NCBI GenBank assembly: GCA_039621445.1 | Contig: CP154954.1 | Coordinates: forward strand, 50,137,847 to 50,201,846 | Length of the DNA stretch: 64,000 nt | Source: Euglena gracilis | Lineage: Eukaryota; Euglenida; Euglenophyceae; Euglenales | Direction: 5' to 3' | Shown here: positions 53,501 through 64,000 of the stretch, piece after piece | Position numbering within the stretch: position 1 is the stretch's first letter | Layout: each line of letters starts with the position of its first letter | Notes under the pieces: generated by a model | Told to the model about the DNA's origin: nothing | The model's input: only the letters and a program-made list of their open reading frames with translations | Databases searched by the model: none | Made by a program: the position numbers and the translations under genes

Positions 53501-55335
53501 AGCGGGGGGGATGCGGGGTCACTTCCACTTTCTTCCAGAAAACCAGGCAGTCACTGATCCCGGGTGGGGTCACCACTCTGGAATCCAAAATGAAATGACT
53601 ACTGGCCTCCCCTTGCCCACCGACCAGGTTCCTGCCACCCCCGACCAGGGAGGGGGGGGGTCTGCCCCCCTGCCCACCGACCACCACTGTTTACCAACCA
53701 CCTCCCGGTCCGGGGTTGGAGATCAGGGGGATTTGGGCATCTGGTCGTACGATCCCCCCAAACAAACGTGGAAAAAAAAACCCGACAAAATTTCCGGAGC
53801 CTCGGTGCCGGGTCACTTTAGTGGTTTTTTGCCGACCCCCCCCCCCCCGGAGGTCCAGCCCAATAACCAGTCAATCACTCTGAAAAAAAAAACTAGTCAC
53901 CCCCGGGGGGGGGGGGGGGTTCGGCCAGTGACCATGCGATTGTGTGGTATGGGCTGACAGGATGCAAGATAATCAGCATGCGAATCGAGACAAAAAAAAT
54001 ATCGCCTGGACAATGCGCACCTGCCTCTCAGCATTGGGCGCTCCCCGTCCTCCTCGTCCTCCTCTGCATCCTCCAGCGTGTCCTCCTCAAGCTCCACCCC
54101 AAACGCCTGTGCCTCACCAGCGCCCGGCATTTTCCCAACTCCCAGTGGGGACCGGATCGAGGGGCGTCAGCCGTGGGCCGGGATAAAACGACTTGGACAG
54201 ATAGGCTGCGGGCAGCTCGCATGCACAGGAAAGAGAGGGAGGGGGCAATATCGCCTGCCCGCACCCCAGTTGCTAGCAGGTGCACATGGGCTGGGAACAT
54301 GTGCCAGGCCAAACACTGCCCTGCACCAAACCCGGTCCATGTCAATCGATAGCCAAGAGGGGTGAATGGAACGGGAAGCACTTGTCCCCACAGGTTTGTC
54401 GGCCGCCGCAGGCGTTTGTTCATCCCCAGAGTCGCTCAGCAGCTCATCGTCTGCTGGCTTGGCTGCGACAAAAACGAATGGCAGTGCCCACAATGGAATT
54501 CGTCAAAAATATGCGGTACGTTGTCTCATTGTTTGCTGTGAAAGGGCAAACTCCCGACCCAGTCCAGTCACGCATCCGAAGATCAGATGAAACCAGAGCC
54601 AATCGCCAACAAACCCCACAACTCAAACCCCTCCCCCATCCCAGGCCCCAGGGCGGCACACCGGCCCGGAGGCGGATCCCGGCCGCGGCCAGCGTCCGGT
54701 GCTGTTCCAGCTCCTGCCGGTAGCGGGCGACGCCACGGAGGGGGGGGGGGGGGCAGTGTGTGGCAGAACTCTGGAGCAGGATCAGGCTGGTTTGTGGTTT
54801 GTTTTCCCCTTGAGAGTGGGGATGGGTTGCAATATTTCTGTGCTGTGTGCGACGCTCAAGACAACCCCACAAGTCAAACTACACGGCCCTGGTTGGTTCA
54901 GACAACAATCAGCACAGCGGGGGCATGGGGAAGCCAGAAAGACCCAACAACGGCCGCCCACCCCTTCGTGGATGCGGTCCTGCTTGGCCAGCTCGTGGTA
55001 CTTTGCCTTCTCTGCGGCGCGAGGGGCGAGGGTCCCGGCAAGGTTTCCCTCGGGAAAGCTCGGAGAAAGGTCGTGGCAAACAGACACGCAGACACGCTTC
55101 AGCACTGCGGACTGGGAACCCCGCCCCACCCGAGGGGACCCAGCCAACCGGCTAGAAAAAGGTGCTGGCTGAGGACGCCAAGGCAGCCCCACAGGATGAC
55201 CGCCAAATGCTCCAGAAGGGGAGGGCGGACCTGCTGTGCCAAGGTGGCCCCAGCGTTCCGTCAGGATGTTGGCGATCTCGAAGAACTGGGCCGTCGGGTG
55301 CTCCAGCGCGACAGCAGCCTTGGGGTTCCATAGGG
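48731..55335 (-). CDS. multi-HMG-box protein with acidic segments, both ends open
   Basis: Exons: ~55330-55231 ([17 protein letters not shown]), 55011-54974 ([13 protein letters not shown]), 54728-54662 ([20 protein letters not shown]), 54462-54392 ([18 protein letters not shown]), 54106-54021 ([20 protein letters not shown]), 51924-51729 (an Ala/Pro-rich stretch, then seven Glu), ~51507-51374 ([20 protein letters not shown], then [12 protein letters not shown]), ~48830-48731 ([19 protein letters not shown]). Three separate stretches match HMG boxes, so this is probably a nuclear DNA-binding or chromatin protein. Exons 2-6 join in phase throughout. Most junctions are GT-AG; 54973-54729 is nonconventional (CAC at +4, GTG at -8). 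The exon at 48731 is followed by GCCCAG, a nonconventional-type start like carrier intron 2. The rest of box 2 between 51.4 and 48.8 kb was not found. Confidence 0.75.
48832..51373. other. long intron or spacer within the HMG-box locus
   Basis: No further exon recognised. Contains a G-run/C-run block near 48974-49030, an A-rich stretch (49550-49870) and the GT microsatellite. Confidence 0.4.
50424..50632. repeat. (GT)n compound microsatellite
   Basis: About 210 bp of GT with GC, GTGCGTGC and GTGGGT variants. The long frames across it are artefacts of the repeat. Confidence 0.95.
52188..52910. repeat. 26-bp perfect inverted repeat enclosing GTGTGGGG arrays
   Basis: Arms 52188-52213 and 52885-52910 are exact complements. 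Each is followed inward by a GTGTGGGGGG array (52216-52320 and 52765-52884), so the enclosed DNA begins with an array and ends with one in the same orientation. The middle is A-rich dispersed-repeat copy 2 (52428-52747). It lies in the HMG-gene intron 54020-51925. A-rich ATGCAAAAAA arrays flank it (51995-52055 and 53035-53220). Confidence 0.88.
53820..53932. repeat. ACCAGTCA/G-run repeat, copy 1
   Basis: Order of landmarks is GCCGACCCC, C/G-run, GGTCCAGCC, AACCAGTCAATCACT, poly-A, TAGTCACCCCC, G-run, TCGGCCAGTGACC. The same order is found at about 61340-61445, with a related partial unit at 61150-61265. Confidence 0.75.
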
Positions 55336-57329
55336 TGGCGCAGCAAAAAAAAAAACAGTGTCCCCCCCCCTCCTCTTCTCCACCACCCATTCTCGGCAAA
55401 GACAAGCCGAGCACTCCATTCGCAGACATGGAAAGCCAATTCGAGGTTGGACGGACGCACGCATTGCACTCAGTCCACTAACCCCAGGACCTGACACCAA
55501 GAAAGACACTAAGGTGAAAAGTCCGCCCCCCCTCGCCCCCGCATAACATCCACAGGCGATGTGCGAGTTCAGAACGTTCCGTGATGCTGCCCGGACAGAC
55601 TGCCCGAAGCCACACCATGGGCATGGGCCGCCACGAAGTGCATGTAGCTTGACTGTGGCCGGAGGGGCGTCGCCATTCCCCCCGGACGGCTGCACGTCCG
55701 CCGGCATCCTTTGGGCGAGGGGAGGACGGGCCATCAAGCAGGGAAGCCCCAAAAGGTACAGCGGGTAAGGTCGACTGTTTTTCCGAACGCCAAAGGTTTG
55801 AATGCCACTGACGAAATGGTCGATGAATACATGAGTGCATGAGTGCACGAATGCGTAGGATGAGGGGTCATATCCATTCACCCTTTGTTTAGAAAACCAG
55901 TGAGCCCCTCACCTGGGATCCAAAGAAATCCCTTTCAAAGCCAGTTGTTCAGTCATTTCAGGTCATTTTGGACTTGCAGCTTTGCAGCATTTCCTTCCAT
56001 TTTGGCAGTATGTGGCCACAATTGTCCATGTGTGGGCTATTTTTGGGCCATGCCAACCATTTTTTTGGATTGTTCGGCCATTTCTCTGCCCAAAAAAATG
56101 GCCATAAATGGTTTGAATGCATATTTTGGGGGGTGATTTTAGGGTTTTTTGTTGCTATTCTGGGCAATTTTTCTCCCATTATTACCTATTATTTTCCGCC
56201 AGTTTGTGCCATTTTGAGCCATTTTGGGCCATATTTTTCTCACTGTGGGCCATATCAAACTATTTTTGGGCGTGGGTCGCTTTCTGTTCTTTGAATCCAT
56301 GAAGGAAAAAAAAAGGCCAAAAATGGCCAACATTCTAAAGTGGTCCCAAATGCTCAAACTGGTCTAAAATGGCCCAAAATGGCTGATTATGACAAATAAT
56401 TGGCCAAAGCTATGGCCCCACGAAAATATGCGCTCTGCTCCCCCTGGGGGAGCACCCGAGAAAGCTGGGGTTTGAAAAAGATGATGAGTTCTGAATCGAA
56501 ATCGCCTTCCACCGAACCGGAAGCCTATTTGGGAATTTGGGACTCGTACCACCCACCCACCCAGCCCCATCCATTCATCCCAGCTCGTGAGCAATACCCC
56601 AAAAGAATGGGCAAAGGATGGACACTGATGCTCAAGTCATTGACCGGGAGTTAAAGCGGGCGACCATGCTGTGCGGAGACTGCAAAGACAAAGGAGAGGG
56701 CCCGGACGCGAACAGATGCCGACGAAGGTGATGGGTGTGCCCTGCGTGTGCCTGCTTCCTCCTCAGCCGGCACTGGGGGCGGCCGACAAAAACAGAAGAC
56801 CATTTTAGGGTGGTGGGCAAATGAAGCGGAAAAATGCGCCAAATCCCAAAAACTGGCGGGAGAGGGGGGGGGGCACGGCTAACTTTCGGCGCAAAAACAC
56901 CAAGCGGGAGGAGGATCAAGGAATGTAATGGAAGTTGATTCCGAGGAAAAGCTGCATTGGGGCGCTTGTAAGGAGGAGGGGGGGTATTAAGCTGTGCCAC
57001 CTCCATTGTCAGATTGCCAGGTTTCGACATTTTGTTTGAGACCAGAGAGCCCCTGATTTCTTTCATGGAAAGATCCCCCTGGCTTCTTTGTGGGAGCTCA
57101 GAATGAGCTCCCAGCCAAAAAAAGACAAACTCTGCAACAGCAACAGGCGTCCATACTTAAGTCCATACAGTTTCCTCAAGGACGACATTCTTTCTTTGTT
57201 CAAAACATGGTGCAATAAATCGCTCCAGTGAAATTTGTGTGATCCCCTCTCCCATTTCATCACGACACAATTTGCCCAGACGCATCCCCGCTGCAAGTTC
57301 GGTGGGGACGCGAGACCCTTCCCTCCCCT
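55336..57329. other. spacer upstream of the HMG-box exons
   Basis: No gene supported. 55975-56400 is low-complexity DNA rich in TTTTGGCCAT words. 55480-55760 has coding-like GC content on the minus strand (MPADVQPSGGNGDAPPATV) but no recognised family, and could be an upstream exon of the HMG-box gene. Confidence 0.35.
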
Positions 57330-57810
57330 TCAAACCATTTTCCCTTCACCCTGCGCGGGCATTCACAAAATCCCAGGCACGCCTTCCTTTCGGGGTCCCT
57401 GTCCAGCGGCGCGATTGGACCCACCCTAGCCCCCCCCGTCCTTGTTCCCCGCGCTCCGGCAAACGTCCAAAAACACAAGTCCGAGGCCGGCAAAAACAAA
57501 AAAAAGTGCGTCAAAACCCCCGGAGACAGTCAGCCAGGTCCGCCAACCGCCGGCGAGAAGAGTCGCATCGCACAACAAAGGGGGGTTTTTCACTTTGGGG
57601 GGGCAGGTCCGGGAGTTTTTGTGGCACGCCGACCATCAAAAAACAGCTAAAAACACGGAATTCGCGGGACCGCCGGGGCCAAAAATGGAGATTCAGCGGA
57701 TTTGTTGTCCACCTGCTCCCTCGCACCCTCACCCCTTGCTTTGCCGGCACCCAAATCAAAAAAAATGGTCGGTTTGCGCAAATGCACACGCCGACCAAAA
57801 AAACCTTACC
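57330..57810. repeat. dispersed repeat about 500 bp, copy 2
   Basis: Homologue of 47976-48492, ending in the palindrome at 57767-57796 (GGTCGG, TTTGCGCAAATG, CCGACC). Confidence 0.85.
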
Positions 57811-57949
57811 CCGCCCCCCTATGTCCAATGACCGGTAACCTCTGTCCTCTGACCGGGGGGGTGGTCCTTAGACATAGGGTAGTGACCAAAAAGGTGTCCT
57901 CTGGGGGGGGTCGTTGGACATGGGGTCCGGTTTTGTGGGTACCCGCCCT

Positions 57950-58153
57950 ACCACCCAAAAAACGCCCAAATTCCCTTCCGGCACCGCGCCAAAAATGGGC
58001 AATCTTGACAAATTTTTGTCCACCGGCATTTTGGCCAAATGGCCAATTTTTGGGCACTTCCCGGCGCTTCACGCCGGGACCCAAATCAAAAAAAGGTGGT
58101 TTGCGCATTGGACATACGACCACAACCTTAAGTGCGAGAAGTGCCGCCTAAGG
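57950..58153. repeat. dispersed repeat, partial copy 3
   Basis: Shares only the right end with the other two copies (CCCAAATCAAAAAAAGGT, TTTGCGCA) and reaches AAGTGCGAGAAGTGCCGCC, which corresponds to AAATGCGAGGTGCGCCGCC at the end of copy 1. Confidence 0.65.
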
Positions 58154-60494
58154 TAAAGTCCTTAACAAAAGAATCATGTCATTATGGACTGTCCTGCTCT
58201 AAGGAGCATCAAATCGCGCACAACGTGGTCGGGAACAGAATGCCGGGTAGTCAGAAAGGGGCACCGGGTGGAAGGACAAGGGAGGGAAGACGGAGAGGGT
58301 TAGCCAGGGTCCGCCCTTCCTGCCAGGGTCACCCCCCCGCCGCGTGGCACTGGCGGAGACGGAGGCCCTGCGAAGGAATGGGGCCACAGGGGGAGGGGAC
58401 ACTGGACCAGCGGGGCGGGAACTCTGGCTCGGCTCGCGGCAGCCGCCCACCCCCTCCGCGGCTGTGGGCCGCGCACACTCACTCGCCGGGTCCCGCATTG
58501 GGGATTGATTTGGACGGAACTGCGTTGGCCATCCCCCCATGCACGGTGACCGTGGCGCGCAACACTTCAGCGTACTGCCAAGTGTTTTGGGAGTCCCCAA
58601 CCCCGACCTCAAAGCTGGAATCTTCGAAGCACCCCAGAAAGGTGGAATGGTGGTGGTCCAAAAGGTGGTCCAATGGGCAGGGATGACTGCCGGCTCAAGT
58701 GGGATGGAACTACACTTAGGTGCCCGGGGGTCCAAACCACGGTTCAATATGAGGGCAAGTGGGGTGAACCCCTCCCTCCCGTCCAGGAGGTGGTGGGATG
58801 CTGGGACGCCCCTCACCTGAAAATGGGCGGTCCGGGTTACTGAGGTTTGTCCGGTACAAAATGCTGGGGCAAAATGACCACAACAAGCATCAAAATGAGT
58901 CAAAACTGGCGCAAAAAAAACCACAAACATGGCTAAATTTGTCAAGATGACCAAAAATGGCGTGAAAAGGTCGGAAACTGATCCAAAAATGGCCCTGCCC
59001 AGGACCGAACCCCGTTGGCTGGGAAAAGAGAAGGGACCCACGCTCTGACGTCGATGCCGGAGGGGATGGGCCTCAGGGCCACACCCAGTGAAGGGCCAAG
59101 GACGGCCTGGTGTGGCCTCGGGGGTCCGGGAGGGGCTGCAGCGCAGGGTCGGGACGCCGTGGCCAGTCGCAGGTCACAGCGAGGGCGGTGGGGTGAGGTG
59201 GGGCGGCACCGGGCTGGCACCCTGTGTGGGCCGGCCGGGTTGGTTCTGCACCGGGTTGCTATGGCAGAAGTGGAAACCCGTTCGGGTTCCTGCTTTGAGC
59301 GGGAACGCGGAAACCCAGAGCGGGACTGCAGCGTCAAAGCATCCAACCTCAGCCCTCAATCTCAAATTTCTTTGGGCCTGTATGTTTGAGAAAGCTCGCG
59401 TGATGCAGATGTTGTCCGCAATGCTGTGCTGATGGTTTTTTGCTTCCAATTTCTTGAAAATGTTGTCAGCACAAAAAGTTCTTGGTCGTTGAGTTTCGAT
59501 GTGTCGCCCCAGGAAAGGGAGGCAAACTCACATCCATAGCAACAAAAGTCACAGCCACCATATTGTGAAAAATCATATCTGGAAATTGCAAAAAAGGTGC
59601 TTTAATAATAATTGTCTGTCCACTTATCACTCACTATCAAAAACCAGTTGATCAATTTTGCAGACCATTCGGCCAACTCTCAAACTTCCCACTGGAGCCA
59701 AAACGGTTCGAAATCAATGGATTCTGGCAGCTTTTCAAAACAACATTTCTGGGGCCTTTGATAACGGTCACTTCTGCCGAACCCACCCACAGACCCGGGG
59801 GGGGGGGGTCCAGAGATGCCATACACCAAAGAAACTGCCTTTACCCAGTCACATTTCAGCCCTGGTATCGCCATGGGGGGGACAGACAGGATGCCCAGAC
59901 AAAGGGGCAGGTTGGGTTTGAAAGAATGGTGAGGCAGGAAATCCTGGGGAGCCAAGGGGCATAGGAACGCCATACCACTGATAGCCTGATACTGGGTGTC
60001 GCTCAAAACACGAGCAACAGAAACATCGATAGAAAATGCACATCAACACACAGACAAATACACCAAGATTGGCAAGCAAAAATACCCCCAAAAAACAGAG
60101 AAGCAAGCATGGATGCAGAGACTGAGCGACTGGCACAGATGCACGCATGTGCATGCAAACAAATACAAAGGCATGTACACACAAAAACACACAGAAACAC
60201 AGAGAAACGTCCCACAGGCAAAAACATTCTTACACAATTCGTTAGGAGGTCGAAAGTGCTGCCGACTCAACCCCACCCCAGAGGGGGGTGTGGCTTTCCA
60301 AAAGAAGCCTGATTGTGACCCACCGAACATTTGGGCACGTACTTTGTCTGGCGGCTCAAAACATCAGGAAAAGCACGACATTCAAGAGCAGAGCTCACAA
60401 ATGAATGCGAGGAATCTGTGGCACCCAGCCCAAAGGGGCTCAGGGAAGAAGAGGATGGGATGGGGTAAGCCACAGGCTGCAACCACCACACGGT

Positions 60495-60573
60495 GCTTGC
60501 AGCGGAGGTCACCGCAGAGGGGAGCCACCGCCCGCCGCATCACAACGCACTTGGCGGCACGGCCGGCATCCCC
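60495..60573 (-). CDS. candidate exon, unknown protein
   Basis: Minus strand: CACCGCAG acceptor, then a frame reading GDAGRAAKCVVMRRAVAPLC followed by GDLRCKHR, then C followed by GTGTGG as a donor. Third positions are G/C-rich as in the confirmed exons. No family recognised and no partner exon found. Confidence 0.3.
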
Positions 60574-62085
60574 TGCGGTGTTAGGGCGGGGAGGCTGCGG
60601 CTTGGCATTATGAGCCTGAACCACAGGCCTCCAGGTCGCTGTTCCACTACTGACCCAGGAACTGACCTCAGTCAAGCCCAGCCGAGTAAGGTCTATGGGG
60701 GGGGGGGCGGCACTTGAAATGAGCAGTGCAACGGTTTGTTGGAAAACATTGCCTGGCTAGGGACTGCAGTGACCAGCCAGAATTCAGAACAGTTGGAGAG
60801 GTGGCCAAGCACAGAACAGAGAGCAACTTGTGCGGGTAGTCTGCGACTGAAAGCTGCGGCTGCCAGAACGTCTCCCATCCCCCATTTGGGGGGGAGAGGG
60901 AATAAAAATGTTTTTCAAGTTTGAAAATACAAAAAAAAAACTGGCTTCAGCCAATTGGTGCGCACAAGGGGGGGAGACAGCAGTGTCGAACTTCCGGGCA
61001 AGATGGCAGTTGGCCTGACGGCCAACCCCCAAGTGGCAACCATGCTTGTGCTTACCGACCGGGGGGGGGGGGCGGAGGGGGGGGGGGGCTATTGGGCGCC
61101 CACCATACAATTGCTTACCGCCCCCCGGGGGGGGGGGGGGGGGTTCACTCCACTTTTTAAAAAACCAGTCAGTCCCTCTTTTTCAAAAACCCAGCCAGTC
61201 ACTCCCCCCCGGGGGGGGGGGGGGGGTCGGCCACTCAGAAAAACGGCCACTTTCCAGTCACTTTAGGCCATTTTAGGCCCAAAAAATTTTTCCGGCGCCT
61301 TCGGCGCCGGGGTCACTCAAGCCACTTTTGCCCACTCCTGGCCGACCCCCCGGGGGGGGGGGGAGGGGTCCGGGCCAAAAACCAGTCAGTCACTTTGAAA
61401 AAACCAGTCACCCACCCCCGGGGGGGGGGGGGGGGGTGGTCAGTGCTTAAGCAATTGTCTGGTGCCTACCAGGCACACCCCCCCCCGGGGGTAGGGGTAC
61501 GGGGGGTGGGGGGGGGGGGGACCCAGAAAATTTTCATTGAAAATGGACTTTTCCGGGCCACCGGCGCCTTCAGCGCCGGGGTCAGAGGGGGGTGCCTGCT
61601 ATGGGCAGGCACCCTTCAAAACCCTACGGGTGCTATGGGGTGCCTGCCCCTAGCACCCCCCCCCCCGTGGGGTGGGCACCCGACTCAACACAAGCCTGGT
61701 GGCAACAATTCTCTCAGGCTCTGACAACAAACCTCTCTCTGACAACAAATAAAAATAAATTCCCCCCCAAAAAGCCGACAAAACGCATACGAAAACGTAA
61801 TTTTTTTACCAAGAAAAGGCACAACTCTTCAGAAACCAAGTCAGAGGGTAAAGATGGAAGATGGAGAGGCCCAGGGCATTCATTACCGACACCCTCGGGT
61901 GGGGTTGCCCCACAACAAATTGACATAGTATGGAGGAGTATTGTGAGTGTTACTTTTGTTTGGGGGGGGGCGACCCCCTTTCTTTGGGTCAATGGAGGTC
62001 TGGGGAACCCCTGGACCCAGAAATTTTATCGCCTGCCACTTTCCACCAGAAGGTTTATGCTTTTACCATACCCGCCCCCCCCCCC

Positions 62086-62512
62086 CGACAAATCGGGCAG
62101 CACGGAGGGGGGGTGACAATTTCCCGGGGTGACAATTTGGCCGGCACAGAGGTGACAATTGCCCGGGGGCGTCAATTGCCCACCCATGTAGGCCACATTG
62201 AAACCAAATGACCAAGAACACCATCTGAAACACCAGTGAACACGCAAAAATGCAGCTATGGTTGTGATATTGTGCAGAGCATTTGGTATGTAACATTTCT
62301 CTGCACGTTGTAGCGAAATAGAGGATCAATTGAGTCGTGTCGGCGAAAAGAAAGTTCACAAACATCTTCTGTGGGGGGGGGGTGACAAATTGGGCAGCAC
62401 GGAGGGGGGTGACAATTTCCCGGGGTGACAAATTGGCCGGCACAGCCAGGGGTGACAATTGCCCGGGGGCGTCAATTGCCCGGGGGCGTTAATTGTCCCG
62501 GGGGGGGGGGGT
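62086..62512. repeat. two copies of a GTGACAATT/CCCGGG repeat
   Basis: Copies at about 62098-62185 and 62385-62495 share GGGCAGCACGGAGGGG, GTGACAATTTCCCGGGG, TTGGCCGGCACAG and GTGACAATTGCCCGGGGGCG in the same order. Confidence 0.85.
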
Positions 62513-64000
62513 ATGTATTTGTCCATGATGCTAAATGGCAAGTGCAATAAAAGGCGTTTGTGTCTGATTCTCACCATCTGATATGTGCCTTGCCTTCCTC
62601 AGGCCTTTCAAATGGGGGGAAAAAGCAGCCTGCCATCCAGCCCCAAGAGGACGGTGTTGGTGTCGGTGGCTTTGCCTGGGCTTTGGAACCAGAGTGGTAT
62701 GGGAAAAACCCATATAAAAGCTCAGCAACAGACAGAATCCCACTTGTACTCACTGACAGGCCTGACCACGGTGTGCTGAAGCCGAATTAAAACAAAATCA
62801 CACCGGGGCAGATGTGGAACAGACAATAAAAATGTGCAAAGTCTGACACCCAATTTGAGGGAAAAAAAAACATTTCATACCCCAGGAAGAATAGAATAAA
62901 TTTTCCGGGGGGAATCCTGAAATTGGCCAAAAGCCCTGTCAAAACCTTCCATCCGGCCAGACTCGAGCATTGCCCACTGTGAGGAGATTCCAACTCTCAC
63001 AAAGAATTAAACTTTCATTTGGCATCCAGGATTGAAAAAAGAATTGCAGAAACAAGAGCTCCGCGACACAAAAACCAGAATACCAATTGTGGGTAGCTGT
63101 GGGTAGTCTACAGAAGGTTGTACAATTAAAATTAATGAAATCCATTAAATGAACTTTGGCATGCATTCAAAAAGTATGCACAAATGTGCAGGAGGATACA
63201 AAGAATCTGTGGTATCTTCCCCGATTTTGATGTTTGATTGGGGCGTTGGTTTTTCTTTTGGATTCCTGGATCTTTTGGGCACAGAACCCCGCTGTTGGGC
63301 AACAACAATACAACGCCGACGAAACCTCCGAAGTTTGAAAAGATGGCGTCAGACAGCTTGCCACACGCCCTCTGGGTGGGTTAGGGGACCTGGTGCAGTT
63401 CCCCTGGGACCCTTTACTCGGCACAGGAGAGGCACACACTGCAGCTGAGCCACAGGTGGGGGCAGGCGGTCTCTCCATGGAAGCTTGTGGGAGGTCCGCG
63501 TCCCCGAGAGTTACCCCACCTGTGGAAATACTGGTTTTCCTGCCCAGGAGGGGGTGGGGGTCACATTCCTTTGTTGGCCCGAACAGTCTGCAGGGTTTAA
63601 CGGGTGGCACGGCTAATGCCAAAAAAAATGATGCTGGCACCGAGTCTTGTGGGGTAAGTCTACTCCAGCCGCCAGGGGGGAGCTGGGGGAGCACCCCCCC
63701 CCCATTTGCCCATTGCTAAAATTGCTAAATTTTGCTAAATTTTGTTGCTAAAATTTGGGTTCAGGGGAGTTCTTAAGCACCGCACCCCCTATGGGGAGGG
63801 GGTCCAGCCAGCGGGCTAGAAAAACGCACTGGGTGAGGGAAAAAAATACTGGCTTGCCCCCGGGGGGGGGGGGCAAGGTGAAGGGTCCTACTCTCTTTTG
63901 AAAAAGCATTTCAGCGCTTTGTGGCAAAAAAAAATTTCGATCCATCCCGGTTTGCCGGGCCGCGAAAACTTTGTTATCACTCAACCCGACCACGGGTGTT

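Larger units (their letters stand above)
58154..64000. other. repeat-rich stretch without a recognised gene
   Basis: GC-rich patches at 58280-58480 and 59040-59260 are open in several frames, but none gives a known protein. 60950-61690 is dominated by G/C-run blocks with GGCGCC hairpins. 62590-63700 shows no recognisable coding sequence. The window ends in unassigned DNA. Confidence 0.4.

Noticed and set aside
1-64000. CRISPR array, bacterial operon, rRNA or tRNA genes
   Set aside because: No regularly spaced identical repeats with unique spacers, no operon-like gene spacing, and no recognisable rRNA or tRNA sequence was seen on either strand.

Overview
The window looks like nuclear DNA of a euglenid protist (Euglena-like). 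The main evidence is splicing. Four genes on the minus strand only read through as recognisable proteins if many introns are removed that lack GT-AG ends. At most of these introns bases +4 to +6 are complementary to bases about -8 to -6 (usually CAG with CTG, otherwise CAC/GTG, GAG/CTC or CGC/GCG), which is the known layout of euglenid nonconventional introns. The same genes also carry ordinary GT-AG introns. G/C homopolymer runs, microsatellites and dispersed repeats fill the introns and spacers.

Layout. 1-2025 (+) is the 3' end of a decayed Ty3/gypsy chromovirus pol (RNase H, integrase, chromodomain), cut by the window edge. 2326-8289 (+) holds about 6 kb of unrecognised, frame-broken open reading frames (P/Q/T-rich, then Cys-containing). 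This left 9 kb carries a swarm of small perfect hairpins with constant loops (UNCG or CGNAGW) and changing, compensated stems; it is the most unusual signal in the window. 9.0-15.2 kb (-) holds DIRS-like tyrosine-recombinase retroelements: one nearly complete copy with 36-bp perfect inverted terminal repeats, one fragment, a 58-bp perfect inverted repeat between them, and a second diverged terminus at the outer edge.

The right three quarters carries split genes, all on the minus strand and all in long introns. In window order they are: an ADP/ATP-carrier-type mitochondrial carrier (16.7-20.9 kb, nine exons, 304 aa reconstructed in frame), a DEAD-box-type RNA helicase with DEVD in motif II (23.8-34.0 kb, eleven exons found), a zeta-toxin-family P-loop kinase homologue (41.2-45.9 kb, 5' end not found), and a multi-HMG-box protein with acidic segments (48.7-55.3 kb, both ends open). 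A 247-bp hAT-like MITE with an 8-bp target duplication sits in a helicase intron and a relative sits in carrier intron 1. From 55.4 to 64 kb I see mainly dispersed repeats and one weak candidate exon.

The genes do not form a pathway. No rRNA, tRNA, CRISPR or bacterial-type operon was seen. Functions come from motif recognition by eye. Exon ends are given where both reading frame and splice logic fix them, and are marked approximate elsewhere.
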